Numbered from the stretch's first letter, positions 24,809 to 32,878 are shown. The stretch is DNA of 38,948 nucleotides from Actinomycetota bacterium (GCA_018268455.1 JAFDWM010000016.1:1-38948), one strand, 5' to 3'. Notes: generated from the letters alone by a model not told the origin. A program made the numbers and translations.

Positions 24809-25081
24809 TTAGGCGATTGCGTTCCAGATCGTTCCCGATGCGCCGAGCACGATCGCGAGGACCAGCGGCCACACCGGCGCCGAGGCGTCGGCCTGGCCGC
24901 CGCGGTTGCGGGCCTGCGCGGCCTGCACGAGGCCAACGATGAAGTAGATGAACAGGACCGCACCGACGCCCCAGAGAGCCCACGTGACGATCGTGTTGAT
25001 GTTCTCGACGCCGGGAGGGGCCTCGCCGCCGGACGGCGGGACGTAGCCGGTGAGTGCAGTGAATGCCGCGAGGATCTTCAT
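24809..25081 (-). CDS. Small two-helix membrane protein (VirB2/pilin-like position)
   Basis: 90 residues, start ATG in the ATGA overlap with the P-loop gene. Two hydrophobic helices (TWALWGVGAVLFIYFIVGLV and WPLVLAIVLGASGTIWNAI) separated by a short basic loop (QAARNRGG type). Size and topology fit VirB2 pilins or VirB3, but no signal peptidase site is plain. The role is inferred from operon position. Confidence 0.65.
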   Translation of the reverse strand: MKILAAFTALTGYVPPSGGEAPPGVENINTIVTWALWGVGAVLFIYFIVGLVQAAQARNRGGQADASAPVWPLVLAIVLGASGTIWNAIA

Positions 25082-25659
25082 GATTTCTTCCTTTTCTTGG
25101 GTGCCAGAGCAGCCAGGACCAGCTGCACACGGACGTTCTTGGGGATCTCGACGGCTCCGGGCTCCCGCCACGCGGGAACGAACGGAACCGTCATCGTGCG
25201 CGGGTACACGCCCGCGATCTGCTTCGCGAGCTGCACGGTTGCCCGCGACAGCTTGGGCCGGTCGTGCACGAGGATGAGCCCGCGAATGTCGTAGTCGACA
25301 TCTCCTCGCGCGTTCGCACGTGCGAGCTCGGCCGCCGCTTCCAGCCCTGCGGGGTGGGTGGCCGCGACCACGAACGCGGGAGCCTGCCATGCCGGCGCGT
25401 GCACTCCCCCGTCGACCACAGTTTCCCCGGCCAGGCGGGCGAGCGTGCTCACGCCGACTCCGCCGGACGCTCCCACGAGCCACACCGTGTCGGCGGTGAT
25501 CGTCGGGGCCTGCACCGCGGGCGCCGCCGGGGCGACGTCGCGCGCGAGACGAGGGGCGTCAAGCCCGGTCTGCTCCGCGGCGTCTCCCAGGATCGGATCG
25601 GTCTCGATCTCCTCCGGGGCCTCGACCGGGGCCGTAGCGGGCAGGAACGGGTTGCTCAT
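25078..25659 (-). CDS. MinD/ParA-fold protein with altered P-loop (DUF6668-like)
   Basis: 193 residues, starting at the ATG inside the ATGA overlap. It has the fold of a deviant Walker ATPase (WLVGASGGVGVSTLARL, residues 60-76), but the nucleotide-binding lysines are absent: GGVGVST instead of KGGxGKT. The next parts (AFVVAATHPAGLEAAAELAR, LILVHDRPKLSRATVQLAKQ) follow the same order as MinD-type proteins. It may be a non-catalytic partner of the full ATPase encoded just upstream. I recall the domain as DUF6668. Confidence 0.65.
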   Translation of the reverse strand: MSNPFLPATAPVEAPEEIETDPILGDAAEQTGLDAPRLARDVAPAAPAVQAPTITADTVWLVGASGGVGVSTLARLAGETVVDGGVHAPAWQAPAFVVAATHPAGLEAAAELARANARGDVDYDIRGLILVHDRPKLSRATVQLAKQIAGVYPRTMTVPFVPAWREPGAVEIPKNVRVQLVLAALAPKKRKKS

Positions 25660-27095
25660 AGTCCCCGCCCCACGGCGGCCGCAGCTGCGAGCCATGCGCG
25701 CTGCGTGGTCGGGTGCATCGCGTCGAACCGGATGCGGCCGGCCTTCAACGCATTGTCGAAGGGAACGATGATGACCGAGCGCACCAGCGGCTCGAACAGA
25801 CCGGCGATGCGCTGCGCCTCAACCATGTCGGCCGGCTTCCAGCAGCTCACCACGACCACGGCGTTCTCCGCCAGGCGCGCTCCGTGCTCGTCACGTTCAG
25901 CGATCGTCTGCAGGGTGCGTGAACCCAGCTCCGCGCGATCCTCGCCGGTCGTGGTGGCGATCACGAGCTGGTTCGTCAGCTCGATCATCGCCTTCCAGTT
26001 CGCGGCGCGCGCGGTGTTCCCGGAGTCCATGACGAGCATCCGGTAGTACCTCGACGCCACGGCGTGGGCGCGGTGCACTTCCTCGGCCTGGATCTCGTGG
26101 TCGCCGAAGTCGTTCTGATCTGACCAGAGGACGTCGTAGCGATCGGCCGACTGGTGGTGGACGTACCCGGCGATCAGACCGTGGCTCTGGCCGTCTCTGA
26201 GGCGGTCCTCGTCGCGCAGCAGATCGAGAACGCTTGCCCCGTGCGGCTCCTGCTCGGTCCTGATGGGGAGCGTGCCCGAGTTCTCGTTGTTGTCCCACGC
26301 GAGAACACCGCCGCCGCCGTAGCGGCCGAACACGGCGGAGAGGCCGGCGACGACTGGGGTCTTCGCGCTGCCGCCCTTCCGATTCACGACAGCGATCGTG
26401 CGCGTGCCCGGCCAGTGCCGAGACACGACAGCGATATCGTCGCGCTCGGCCAGCTCGGCCGCGGACGGCTCCTGCTTGATTCCGACCCGAGTCAGGAGCC
26501 CGCGGAAGCCTTTCGCGGCGGGGTCGTGGCGGGAGTCGTCGACGAGGAACGTTGTGTCCCGAAGGCTGCGCCGGGTGACGGGCCCCTGATCAGCCGGGGG
26601 CGCGGTGACCACGGCCGGCTCTACGGGGTGGTCCGCTCGGGGCGTCTCGACCGGGGCCGGGCGAAGATCCGGCCGCGGAGGCACCGTGAGCTGCGGCGAC
26701 GACGGGACGGCCGGTGCGGCTGTGAGCAGAGACGCACCCGTGGGCACGTCCTCGATCAGCGCAGGCGCCGGTGCAGCTGGCGCAGGAGCGACCGGCGCCG
26801 GCGCGGCGGCCGCAGGCGCCACGTCGTGCAGCTCGGCAGCATCGGCCGGACTCGGGTCGGCAAGCGGGACCAGCGACCCGTCCGGGTGCGCCGCGAACAC
26901 GTGGCGACGCCCGTTGTCGGTGATCTCCAGTCGGCAGACCTCGCCGCGCTCGCGCACCGCATCCTTCGCGGACGCGAGTACCGCGTCTCGAGCTGCTTTC
27001 AGGTCAGCTCCCGGTGCAGTGAGCTGCACCGACTCTCCACCAGCGCGCACGGTCGCTTTGCCGTCGCGCGTCACCACACCCTCGATGAGTTGCAT
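25656..27095 (-). CDS. MinD/ParA-like ATPase with long N-terminal extension
   Basis: 479 residues from the ATG (27095); a GTG three bases earlier is an alternative. Residues 1-80 form a small beta/alpha domain, 85-200 a Pro/Ala-rich linker. The C-terminal ATPase has the deviant Walker A NRKGGSAKTPV near 245, then VLAWDNNENSGTLPIRTE and MLVMDSGNTARAANWK (Walker B region). Such ATPases occur in conjugation and ESX-like operons, where they may position the machine. It precedes the lysine-less homologue, suggesting a pair. Confidence 0.75.
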   Translation of the reverse strand: MQLIEGVVTRDGKATVRAGGESVQLTAPGADLKAARDAVLASAKDAVRERGEVCRLEITDNGRRHVFAAHPDGSLVPLADPSPADAAELHDVAPAAAAPAPVAPAPAAPAPALIEDVPTGASLLTAAPAVPSSPQLTVPPRPDLRPAPVETPRADHPVEPAVVTAPPADQGPVTRRSLRDTTFLVDDSRHDPAAKGFRGLLTRVGIKQEPSAAELAERDDIAVVSRHWPGTRTIAVVNRKGGSAKTPVVAGLSAVFGRYGGGGVLAWDNNENSGTLPIRTEQEPHGASVLDLLRDEDRLRDGQSHGLIAGYVHHQSADRYDVLWSDQNDFGDHEIQAEEVHRAHAVASRYYRMLVMDSGNTARAANWKAMIELTNQLVIATTTGEDRAELGSRTLQTIAERDEHGARLAENAVVVVSCWKPADMVEAQRIAGLFEPLVRSVIIVPFDNALKAGRIRFDAMHPTTQRAWLAAAAAVGRGL

Positions 27096-28615
27096 CACTC
27101 TCCCTTTCCGTCAGTCGGGCTCGGTTCCGGGGTGGCAGTCGGGGTCGGCTGCTGCACCTCCAGCACGTAGTAGGCGTTTCCATCAGAGCCGTGAGCTGCA
27201 CGCACCACGGCGCGGCCGTCCGGCAAGACCACATCGGGGATCACGGCGCCGCTGCGCATCGGCAGCGTCGTCCCGTCGGGCGAGATCCGCACGCGGTCGT
27301 TGCCGCTCTGCTCGGTCCAGCCGAACCCGGCGCGGGCGGTCAGCGTTCCCTGCTCCGCCTCCGTCACCGTTCCGGTGTTGAGGTCGAGCAGGAGAGATCC
27401 GATGCCGACCAGGCCGGCGGATGCGTCGACGGTCGCTTTGCCCGACGATCGTCCCGTCGCGTCGAACGTGTTTTCACGGGTCAGACGCCCAGCGTCGTCG
27501 ACGGCATCGACCGTGTAGGTCTTGGGGCCGAACCGATCCGTCCAGGCGAGGATCAACCGGCCGTCGACGAACGCCACGACGCGCGACAACGACAGCCCCT
27601 CGGCCGGTGCCCCCAGCGCCACAGCTTCGGGCAGAACAGGGCTGTCGGAGGTCGTGACCCATAGGCTCGACTGCTCCACGCTCACGCTGACCAGTCCCTC
27701 GCCCACGGTCCCGATCGGGACCGACGTTGCCGGCACCTGGCGACGCTCCCACGAGCGACCGACCAGCACCGCCCCGGCCTGCCCCGGAAGCTCAGCGAAC
27801 GGGACATCGCCAAGAACGATGTTCCGTGCCGACGTCTCCCCGTTGGTGAGCACCTTCCCCGTCGACCGATCGATCACGCTCACTCCCGTGTTGGAGCGGG
27901 CGGCGTAGATCACGTCGGAGTCTTCCGGCGCGTAGAGCGCGGTCACGTTTCCCGCCGTCCCCGAACGCCACAGCTGGCGCCCGGTCGTCGCGTCCACCGC
28001 GATCACGTCGGCGCCGTCCGCGAGAACCAGCACGTCACGGCCGGCAAGGATCGCGGCCGCGCCCGGCTTCTCCGCCTCGATCACCCACCGGGCGTATGTG
28101 TCCCACCCGGTCGGGGCCGACACCGGCAGCTGGCCAGGATCAGGCGCCGGCGCTTCATCGGCGGCGGCAGGCTTGCCGACCACCGGCGCCGGGAGCATCC
28201 CGCGCGGGACAACGACCACGGCGATCGCCACGACGGCGACGACGCTTACGCCGATCACAAGCCACCACTGTCGAGGCACCGTCGACAGGCGGCCGCGGAA
28301 GAAGCTGGAGCCCCGGCGGGCGTGCTTCTCCGCTCCCCCGGTCTCCAGCTCCTCCAGGGTCTCCGTTTCGGCGTCGACGACCATCATCCACACGTCGCCG
28401 TCAGGGGTGATCCCCTGAACCCGGCAACGGGGGACGTTGAGCCGTCGAGCAGCGGCCGCCGCAGCGGCACCCGCCGCGGTCGCGAGATCTGGATACGCGG
28501 CGACACGGATGGGCTCGCCCACACCGGCCGCATCCGCAACGGCCATGTCACCGTCGAACGTCAGACCGATGACAGGCCATGCCGGCGCCGCTTCGGTTCC
28601 GCCCCTCCGGACCAT
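27095..28615 (-). CDS. Membrane protein with PQQ-type beta-propeller, first gene of the tra operon
   Basis: 506 residues, start ATG after a GGGGGG run (GTG one codon earlier is possible). Cytoplasmic N-terminal part of ~115 residues, one membrane helix (~120-140, WLVIGVSVVAVVAIAVVVV), then an extracytoplasmic repeat domain with PQQ-propeller signatures (DVIAVDATTGRQLWRSGTAG, GVSVIDRSTGKVLTNG, LLLDLNTGTV). It ends in a Pro/Thr tail. It probably scaffolds the channel outside the membrane. Its stop overlaps the next start (TGATG), and the genes down to 15242 follow with ATGA-type junctions or short gaps. Confidence 0.7.
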   Translation of the reverse strand: MVRRGGTEAAPAWPVIGLTFDGDMAVADAAGVGEPIRVAAYPDLATAAGAAAAAAARRLNVPRCRVQGITPDGDVWMMVVDAETETLEELETGGAEKHARRGSSFFRGRLSTVPRQWWLVIGVSVVAVVAIAVVVVPRGMLPAPVVGKPAAADEAPAPDPGQLPVSAPTGWDTYARWVIEAEKPGAAAILAGRDVLVLADGADVIAVDATTGRQLWRSGTAGNVTALYAPEDSDVIYAARSNTGVSVIDRSTGKVLTNGETSARNIVLGDVPFAELPGQAGAVLVGRSWERRQVPATSVPIGTVGEGLVSVSVEQSSLWVTTSDSPVLPEAVALGAPAEGLSLSRVVAFVDGRLILAWTDRFGPKTYTVDAVDDAGRLTRENTFDATGRSSGKATVDASAGLVGIGSLLLDLNTGTVTEAEQGTLTARAGFGWTEQSGNDRVRISPDGTTLPMRSGAVIPDVVLPDGRAVVRAAHGSDGNAYYVLEVQQPTPTATPEPSPTDGKGE

Positions 28616-28702
28616 CACACCCCCCAGTGCATTTTTTTGACGCCGTACAACAAGAACGGCGGCCGGTGAACATCTTTGCGCAATCCGGCGACCCCGCCGA
28701 AT

Positions 28703-28740
28703 CTGTCCCCCATTTGGGGGACAGCGGTAACCCGTACAAT
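28703..28740 (+). promoter_or_regulatory. 22-bp palindrome over the -35 of the regulator gene, between divergent operons
   Basis: A perfect 10-bp-arm palindrome (28703-28724; core TGTCCCCCATTTGGGGGACA) precedes a consensus TACAAT -10 (28735-28740) at the right distance to cover the -35. It lies ~90 bp upstream of the tra operon start on the other strand. It is most simply the operator of the HTH regulator at 28801, controlling itself and possibly tra. A second copy lies in rep. Confidence 0.65.
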
Positions 28741-28800
28741 GAGTAGCCTACTAAATCAGCTAGTTTAAGTCGAGTGAGGACTACGGAACAATGAACAGTT

Positions 28801-29160
28801 ATGCCCGTCTACGCAGCACCATCACTCGCCCCAGCTGTGGAGCGGGCGATTGACGTGCTTGGCGCCAACGCCGCTCGCGTGGCCGTGTTGGCGTATGTCG
28901 TGGAGCATCCCGGCTGCCTCGTCAGTGAGATCGCCGAAGGGTCAGGGCTCGCAGTCGGGACCGTCAAGACGCATGTCGCCACCCTTGCTGCACTGGGAGC
29001 CCTCTCGGCGGAGCCCGCACCATCCTTGCCCTACTCGGAGCGACGAGGCCGCAGAACTCGCTACACAGCCCGGCACGACGCTCTCGCTGAGCACTACCGA
29101 GAGCTAGGGAGGCTCTTGCGCCTCGTTGGCGACGATAAGCCGCGTGGAGCCTCCAGCTGA
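28801..29160 (+). CDS. Winged-helix transcriptional regulator, divergent from tra
   Basis: 119 residues. An ArsR/MarR-like winged helix: AARVAVLAYVVEHPGCLVSE (helix 1-2), EIAEGSGLAVGTVKTHVATL (recognition helix GLAVGTVKTHVATLAAL) and a wing with ERRGRRTRYTA. Dimerising C-terminal helix. The promoter carries the 22-bp palindrome. It is the prime candidate for the repressor of the transfer operon (a Kor-like role). The start at 28801 has a weak ribosome site; an ATG 10 bp upstream is out of frame. Confidence 0.75.
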   Translation: MPVYAAPSLAPAVERAIDVLGANAARVAVLAYVVEHPGCLVSEIAEGSGLAVGTVKTHVATLAALGALSAEPAPSLPYSERRGRRTRYTARHDALAEHYRELGRLLRLVGDDKPRGASS

Positions 29161-29240
29161 TCGGGTAACCCTCAACCCGCCGTTGAAGATCGGCGTGTCA
29201 CTCTCGCGTTAACCATTGGCATAGAACTACTCTCGCTCAC

Positions 29241-29474
29241 ATGGCCCCTCGTCGACGTCCTCGCGGCTCACTGGTCGACCCAGTGCCGCTCGGCTACGTC
29301 GTCGAGCGCAGCGCGAAAGAACGGCTTGACCGCCTCGCGGATCAAGCTGCCGTCTCGTCGGCCGTGATGTTCGAGCACATCATCGAGCACCTTCAGCTGA
29401 CCAGTCGCGGCCTACCCGTGACGTGGCCAGAGCAGGAGCTTCACGACGGGGAGCTGCCTATCGACGCTGCTTAA
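29241..29474 (+). CDS. Small ribbon-helix-helix-like protein
   Basis: 77 residues, leaderless start suggested by TACTCT (29228-29233) 7 nt before the ATG. Basic N-terminus, then a strand-like GYVVERSAKERLDRLADQAA and a helix SSAVMFEHIIEHLQL. This could be a ribbon-helix-helix or similar DNA-binding dimer. It is followed by a strong terminator and then rep, so it may control copy number. Confidence 0.6.
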   Translation: MAPRRRPRGSLVDPVPLGYVVERSAKERLDRLADQAAVSSAVMFEHIIEHLQLTSRGLPVTWPEQELHDGELPIDAA

Positions 29475-29480
29475 CGAGTT

Positions 29481-29503
29481 GAGGCCCGCCTAGGGCGGGC
29501 CTC
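29481..29503 (+). terminator. Terminator after the small RHH-like gene
   Basis: GAGGCCCGCC and GGCGGGCCTC form a perfect 10-bp stem with a TAG loop, directly behind the stop codon. Confidence 0.85.
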
Positions 29504-29518
29504 GAAGCTCTAGTGCCG

Positions 29519-29589
29519 GATCTGTCGAAGTTTGGCGACGGGAACAGATCAGGCGATGTGAGGAAGAACCGGCCGCGGGCCGGACCTTC
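29519..29589 (+). promoter_or_regulatory. Two hairpins in the rep leader
   Basis: GATCTGT/ACAGATC (29519-29525, 29544-29550) and a 12-bp stem with two mismatches (29563-29574, 29578-29589; GGCC-GCG-GGCC centre) lie in series before the rep ribosome site at ~29610. They could form part of an antisense or attenuation control of replication. The second could also mask the ribosome site region. Confidence 0.4.
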
Positions 29590-29625
29590 GTTGTACCTCC
29601 AACCACCACAGAAGGAAGTACCTAT

Positions 29626-30936
29626 ATGGTAGCTCGTGCTGCCCAAAATTCAAGCCATGACCTCATGGTTACCGGCGTGTCCCCCATCGGGGGGACACCT
29701 GCCCGGGCCCCGTCGGCGCCGGCCGCCGGCCGCGGACCCGCTGCCTGGGCTCAGGATGCCTACGAGCGGCGTTCACGCGCACGTGCGCACACGGAGGCGT
29801 CGCTGCGCGCGCTCAGACGCGCTACGAGCGCCCCTGAGCGCGCGAACGGCATCGGCGCCCCGGATATGCCGGACGAGCTGAATCGGGCCGTCCCGGTGTC
29901 TCCTGGGCGCAAAGCCATGCTGCGGATCGTCCGCGCGCTGTCCCGTCAGCCCTACGTCGCGCGCCTGTGCCGCGCCGAGGGCATCGCCGTGGACACCTGG
30001 TACGCGATCACCGTCAACGACGTCCTGGACGCCGACAGCAACGGCCGCGGGATGCGCACGAGCAAGGACGTCGCGGCCGCTCGCGTAGGGCGCGAGAAGA
30101 AGGCCGTACAGCGGGCACGCTCGATCAGCGTTCGCCTGGGAATCCTCGTCGAGCTGTACCGCGGCCGCGAGCTGACCCGCGCCGAGCGCCTGGCGCTCGT
30201 CAGGGAGCGCCCAGGGCACAAGCAGCGGGGCATCCCCAGCGTCTATGCGGTGGCCGTCATCACGGCCCGCCACCGCGCCCGCGTGGCCGTTCCTCGGGCG
30301 GGCGAGTTCGCCCAGGTTCTTCCCCAAACCGAGAGCTTCGTCCATCTACCCGTAGGGACTCGCTTTTCCCCTATCCGTCACCTTTTCGAAGTCCTCCCTT
30401 TGGCGGCCGCTCACGCGGCCAGGGCTGAGGAATCGATCGGAAAGGGCAGATCTCGACGCCGGCGACGGCCCGGAAGCGGTCTCGCCGTCGACGTCCTCGC
30501 CCAATCGACGCTCTCGATCTGGTTCGAAGGGATCAGGCCAGGGCAGATCGCCGCCCAGCTCGCCCCGTACGAGGCGGGCGGCTGGCACGGGCACAGCCTC
30601 GCGGCCGCGCTGCTGGCCGAGGCCGCCCAGCTCGGGGTGAGCCGCTGGGAGCGTGCACGCTCCCCGTTCGGTCTGCTGAAAGCGCTGCTGGCCGGCATCG
30701 TGCACTCCCCCGCCGTTCACGTCACCCTGACGGGCGCCGGCCCCCACAACGGGACACACGCGACGGGCGCCGCTGCGCGGCCGCAGCCCTGCGGTGGCCC
30801 GCAGTGCGACGGCTACGGCTGGATCAACAGCGTCACCGACGCCGGCTACACGGTGACCCGCCCCTGCCCCGACTGCCCCCCGTCGATCCGGTCGACCGCG
30901 CCGGCCACCGAGTTCGACGGCGAACTCCCCTTCTGA
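29626..30936 (+). CDS. Probable plasmid replication initiator
   Basis: 436 residues, ATG 8 nt after GAAGGAAG. Disordered Pro/Ala N-terminus, then helical DNA-binding segments (ALSRQPYVARLCRAEGIAVD, SKDVAAARVGREKKAVQRAR, which reads like a winged helix, then LGILVELYRGRELTRAERLA). A Cys zinc knuckle is at the C-terminus (CGGPQCDGYGW and CPDCPP). This order resembles Rep proteins of actinobacterial theta plasmids, and it is the only Rep candidate in the window. A T-rich patch at about 30362-30410 inside the gene is an unusual break in base composition. The call rests on layout and context, not on a catalytic motif. Confidence 0.5.
   Translation: MVARAAQNSSHDLMVTGVSPIGGTPARAPSAPAAGRGPAAWAQDAYERRSRARAHTEASLRALRRATSAPERANGIGAPDMPDELNRAVPVSPGRKAMLRIVRALSRQPYVARLCRAEGIAVDTWYAITVNDVLDADSNGRGMRTSKDVAAARVGREKKAVQRARSISVRLGILVELYRGRELTRAERLALVRERPGHKQRGIPSVYAVAVITARHRARVAVPRAGEFAQVLPQTESFVHLPVGTRFSPIRHLFEVLPLAAAHAARAEESIGKGRSRRRRRPGSGLAVDVLAQSTLSIWFEGIRPGQIAAQLAPYEAGGWHGHSLAAALLAEAAQLGVSRWERARSPFGLLKALLAGIVHSPAVHVTLTGAGPHNGTHATGAAARPQPCGGPQCDGYGWINSVTDAGYTVTRPCPDCPPSIRSTAPATEFDGELPF
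29677..29698. promoter_or_regulatory. Second copy of the 22-bp TGTCCCCC palindrome, inside rep
   Basis: TGTCCCCCATCGGGGGGACA with one more base pair each side (9-bp arms), 51 bp after the rep start. It matches the palindrome upstream of the regulator at 28801 (shared TGTCCCCCAT...GGGGGACA). It may act as an intragenic operator blocking elongation, linking rep to tra control. Confidence 0.55.
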
Positions 30937-30957
30937 GAGACCGGATACGGTGTCGAC

Positions 30958-31386
30958 ATGCCTGACCTCACCGATCGATACTGCGTCTTCTGGGAGGACC
31001 AGCACACCGCGCGGATCAGGAAGCACGACTCACATCTCGCCGCTGCGCGCGCTCAACCGTGGTCGTCGATCGACCACCGGAACGATCCCCCGTTGGCCTG
31101 GCTGCGCATCGACCCGGAGACCCAAGACGTGCACGTGTACGCCAGCGCCGTCGAGGTCCGCGATCGCCGCTGGATCGCAACGCTCGACACGATCCAGGAT
31201 GCCGTGAACCTCTGCCACGCAGTTCGAGTATCGCTCGACGTGATCGAGCAAGCCTCTGACGAGATCGCCGCCGAGCGGCGTGGATACCACCGCAAAATGC
31301 CCTTCCTGGAATGGGCTCCTTACGAGATCTACGAAGTGACCTGGCACGACCAGCGTGACCAGGCCGACGAAGCATCACCGCTCTGA
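30958..31386 (+). CDS. Hypothetical protein downstream of rep
   Basis: 142 residues, leaderless: TACGGT (30946-30951) is 6 nt before the ATG. Mixed alpha/beta composition (LAWLRIDPETQDVHVYASAV, RWIATLDTIQDAVNLCHAVR) and an acidic tail. No family recognised. Located 21 bp after rep but with its own promoter. Confidence 0.6.
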   Translation: MPDLTDRYCVFWEDQHTARIRKHDSHLAAARAQPWSSIDHRNDPPLAWLRIDPETQDVHVYASAVEVRDRRWIATLDTIQDAVNLCHAVRVSLDVIEQASDEIAAERRGYHRKMPFLEWAPYEIYEVTWHDQRDQADEASPL

Positions 31387-31425
31387 GCTGCGCCACGGTG
31401 AACGCGGGTGTAGTGTCGCTCTCTT

Positions 31426-31710
31426 ATGCGAACGCGACCGCAGCGCCGGCCCTACCTTGTGACGGTGCACCCCGAGGGGCGATGGTGGCACATCCGAGTC
31501 CCGGAACTAGGGCCTGGCGCGGTCTCACAGGCTCTCAGCATCCGCGACGTTGAGAGCCAGGCTCGCGACCTCATCGCCTCGTGGCTCGACGTCGACGCGG
31601 ATCGAGCCCGCATCATCGTCAAGCGCCGCCGCGGGCTGCGCCCCATGTGGGACGACAGCCTGCACGCCTCACTTGCCCTTCGGCGTGAGAGCGGCCAGCG
31701 CAGCGCGTAG
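31426..31710 (+). CDS. HicB-like antitoxin-fold protein (orphan)
   Basis: 94 residues. YLVTVHPEGRWWHIRVPELG followed by ALSIRDVESQARDLIASWLD gives the strand-strand-helix order of the HicB fold, which in toxin-antitoxin pairs neutralises HicA. No HicA-like gene lies next to it. TAGTGT (31411-31416) 9 nt before the ATG suggests a near-leaderless transcript. Its 3' end overlaps the convergent KfrA-like gene by 42 bp. Role on the element unknown. Confidence 0.65.
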   Translation: MRTRPQRRPYLVTVHPEGRWWHIRVPELGPGAVSQALSIRDVESQARDLIASWLDVDADRARIIVKRRRGLRPMWDDSLHASLALRRESGQRSA

Positions 31711-32244
31711 CTCGGCCACGCCCTCGCGCAGCCCCTCCGCGACACCCTCTGCAGCCGCAGCGCGCCCCTCGGCCGCCGCAGTCGCCGCCGCCGCCGTAGC
31801 GAGCGACGCGCGCTCCGCCTCGAGCTGACGTTCAAGATCCGAGATCCGCGAGCGCAGCTCCTCCCCCAACTCCTCCGCAGCCGCGACCGCTTCGTCGCGC
31901 TCCGCCTCAGCACGGTCGACGTCCTCGCCGAGCGCATCGCGCTCCGCCTCGACGGCTGCGAGCTGCGCAGCCCAACCGTCGCGCTCGGCCTGGTGCTCGT
32001 CACGCGCGGCCGCGACGGCCTCCCGCCACAGCCCTTCCATGCGGGCCAGCACGGCGTCGGGCATCGCCGGCACCTCGCGGGACTCCGCTTCGCGCTCGTT
32101 CCATGCCCGAGCAACGGCCGCCGCGACGGACATGTTCACGCGCGCCCGCTGGCGCACCGTGCGCGCGGTCACCGGGCTCCCCTCGGCCGCCAGGGCCTCC
32201 GCGGCCGCCTCTGCCCGCTGCTGCACCGTCAGCTGCTCGCTCAC
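31669..32244 (-). CDS. KfrA-like DNA-binding coiled-coil protein
   Basis: 191 residues from a GTG 5 nt after GGAGG. N-terminal DNA-binding part (RAEAAAEALAAEGSPVTART, VRQRARVNMSVAAAVARAWN) like the KfrA N-domain, then ~110 residues of coiled coil (AERDALGEDVDRAEAERDEA, ELRSRISDLERQLEAERA) and a basic tip. KfrA proteins are plasmid-stability proteins that repress their own promoter and form filaments. Three TGTTAC repeats sit at its promoter. Confidence 0.75.
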   Translation of the reverse strand: MSEQLTVQQRAEAAAEALAAEGSPVTARTVRQRARVNMSVAAAVARAWNEREAESREVPAMPDAVLARMEGLWREAVAAARDEHQAERDGWAAQLAAVEAERDALGEDVDRAEAERDEAVAAAEELGEELRSRISDLERQLEAERASLATAAAATAAAEGRAAAAEGVAEGLREGVAELRAALAALTPKGK

Positions 32245-32270
32245 ATCAACCTCCGAAACGCTAGAAACGT

Positions 32271-32292
32271 TGTTACCTGTTACTAATGTTAC
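32271..32292 (-). promoter_or_regulatory. Three TGTTAC direct repeats upstream of the KfrA-like gene
   Basis: TGTTAC occurs at 32271, 32278 and 32287, 27-43 bp upstream of the GTG. They form an AT-rich island in GC-rich DNA. KfrA proteins bind repeats in their own promoter, so this is the likely autoregulatory site. Confidence 0.5.
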
Positions 32293-32660
32293 CACGCGTG
32301 ATGAGGGGGCGCAATCCTGGGGCCTGCCCGATGCCCACTCGTGGCGCTGGGGCCCCGTCAGGGGTGTCCCAGCCGCCTGGCGGCGGGCGTTGCCCACACG
32401 TGGACGGGCTCCGGCGATTGCCGGGCCTCCGCCGCCCACCTGATGGACAACGCCGAGACGAGGGGATCGGCGCCGGCCCCCAATGGGGACGGCCGCGGTG
32501 CGCCCGCCGCACAGTGGGGACGGACTCCCGACCGTGGCTTGTCGGGGAGGCCCTACAGTGGGCCTCCCGTCGAGAGCTGCGCCCTCGAGCTCCGCTGCGG
32601 CACTGCGTGCCGTGTCAGAGGCCGGCGGCCGCCGGCCGCTGTGCTAGCCGCGCCAGGGCG
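32293..32660. other. GC-rich intergenic region with hairpins ahead of the parB leader
   Basis: About 370 bp with no credible gene. It contains strong hairpins, the best GGGAGGCCC-TACAGT-GGGCCTCCC at 32545-32568, and CCGGCGATTGCCGG near 32412. Similar arrays of GC hairpins lie ahead of the two other leader elements (34282-34405 and 36280-36322), so they may be part of one larger unit. Confidence 0.45.
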
Positions 32661-32859
32661 CGTTTCTTTGCCGTGAAGCCTGCGGCAGTCTACGGTCGGC
32701 GTCCTGCACGCAAGCCCCGCTGCGCGGGGCCCGCCTCCGCCGAGACTTTCGGCACGCGCTGCGCTTATTTCGCGCCGAAACTCTCTCCCCCGCGGCCCTC
32801 CGGGTGGCGTTTCGTCCTTCTCCCTGACAGGCACTTCGTGCCTTCACGGCAAAGAAACG
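32661..32859 (+). ncRNA. Candidate structured RNA leader, copy A (before parB)
   Basis: A perfect 18-bp long-range stem (32661-32678 with 32842-32859) encloses 163 nt. Inside are hairpin GCCCCGC-TGC-GCGGGGC (32714-32730), hairpin TTTCGGC/GCCGAAA (32747-32753, 32774-32780) with a 20-nt loop, and GGCAC-TTC-GTGCC (32830-32842). The end lies 19 nt before the parB ATG. Copies B and C keep the same plan with compensatory stem changes. It is probably a cis-acting leader; a DNA role (partition site, secondary-structure origin) is the alternative. Confidence 0.6.
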
Positions 32860-32878
32860 AGAGGGAGAGAGACAGGAC

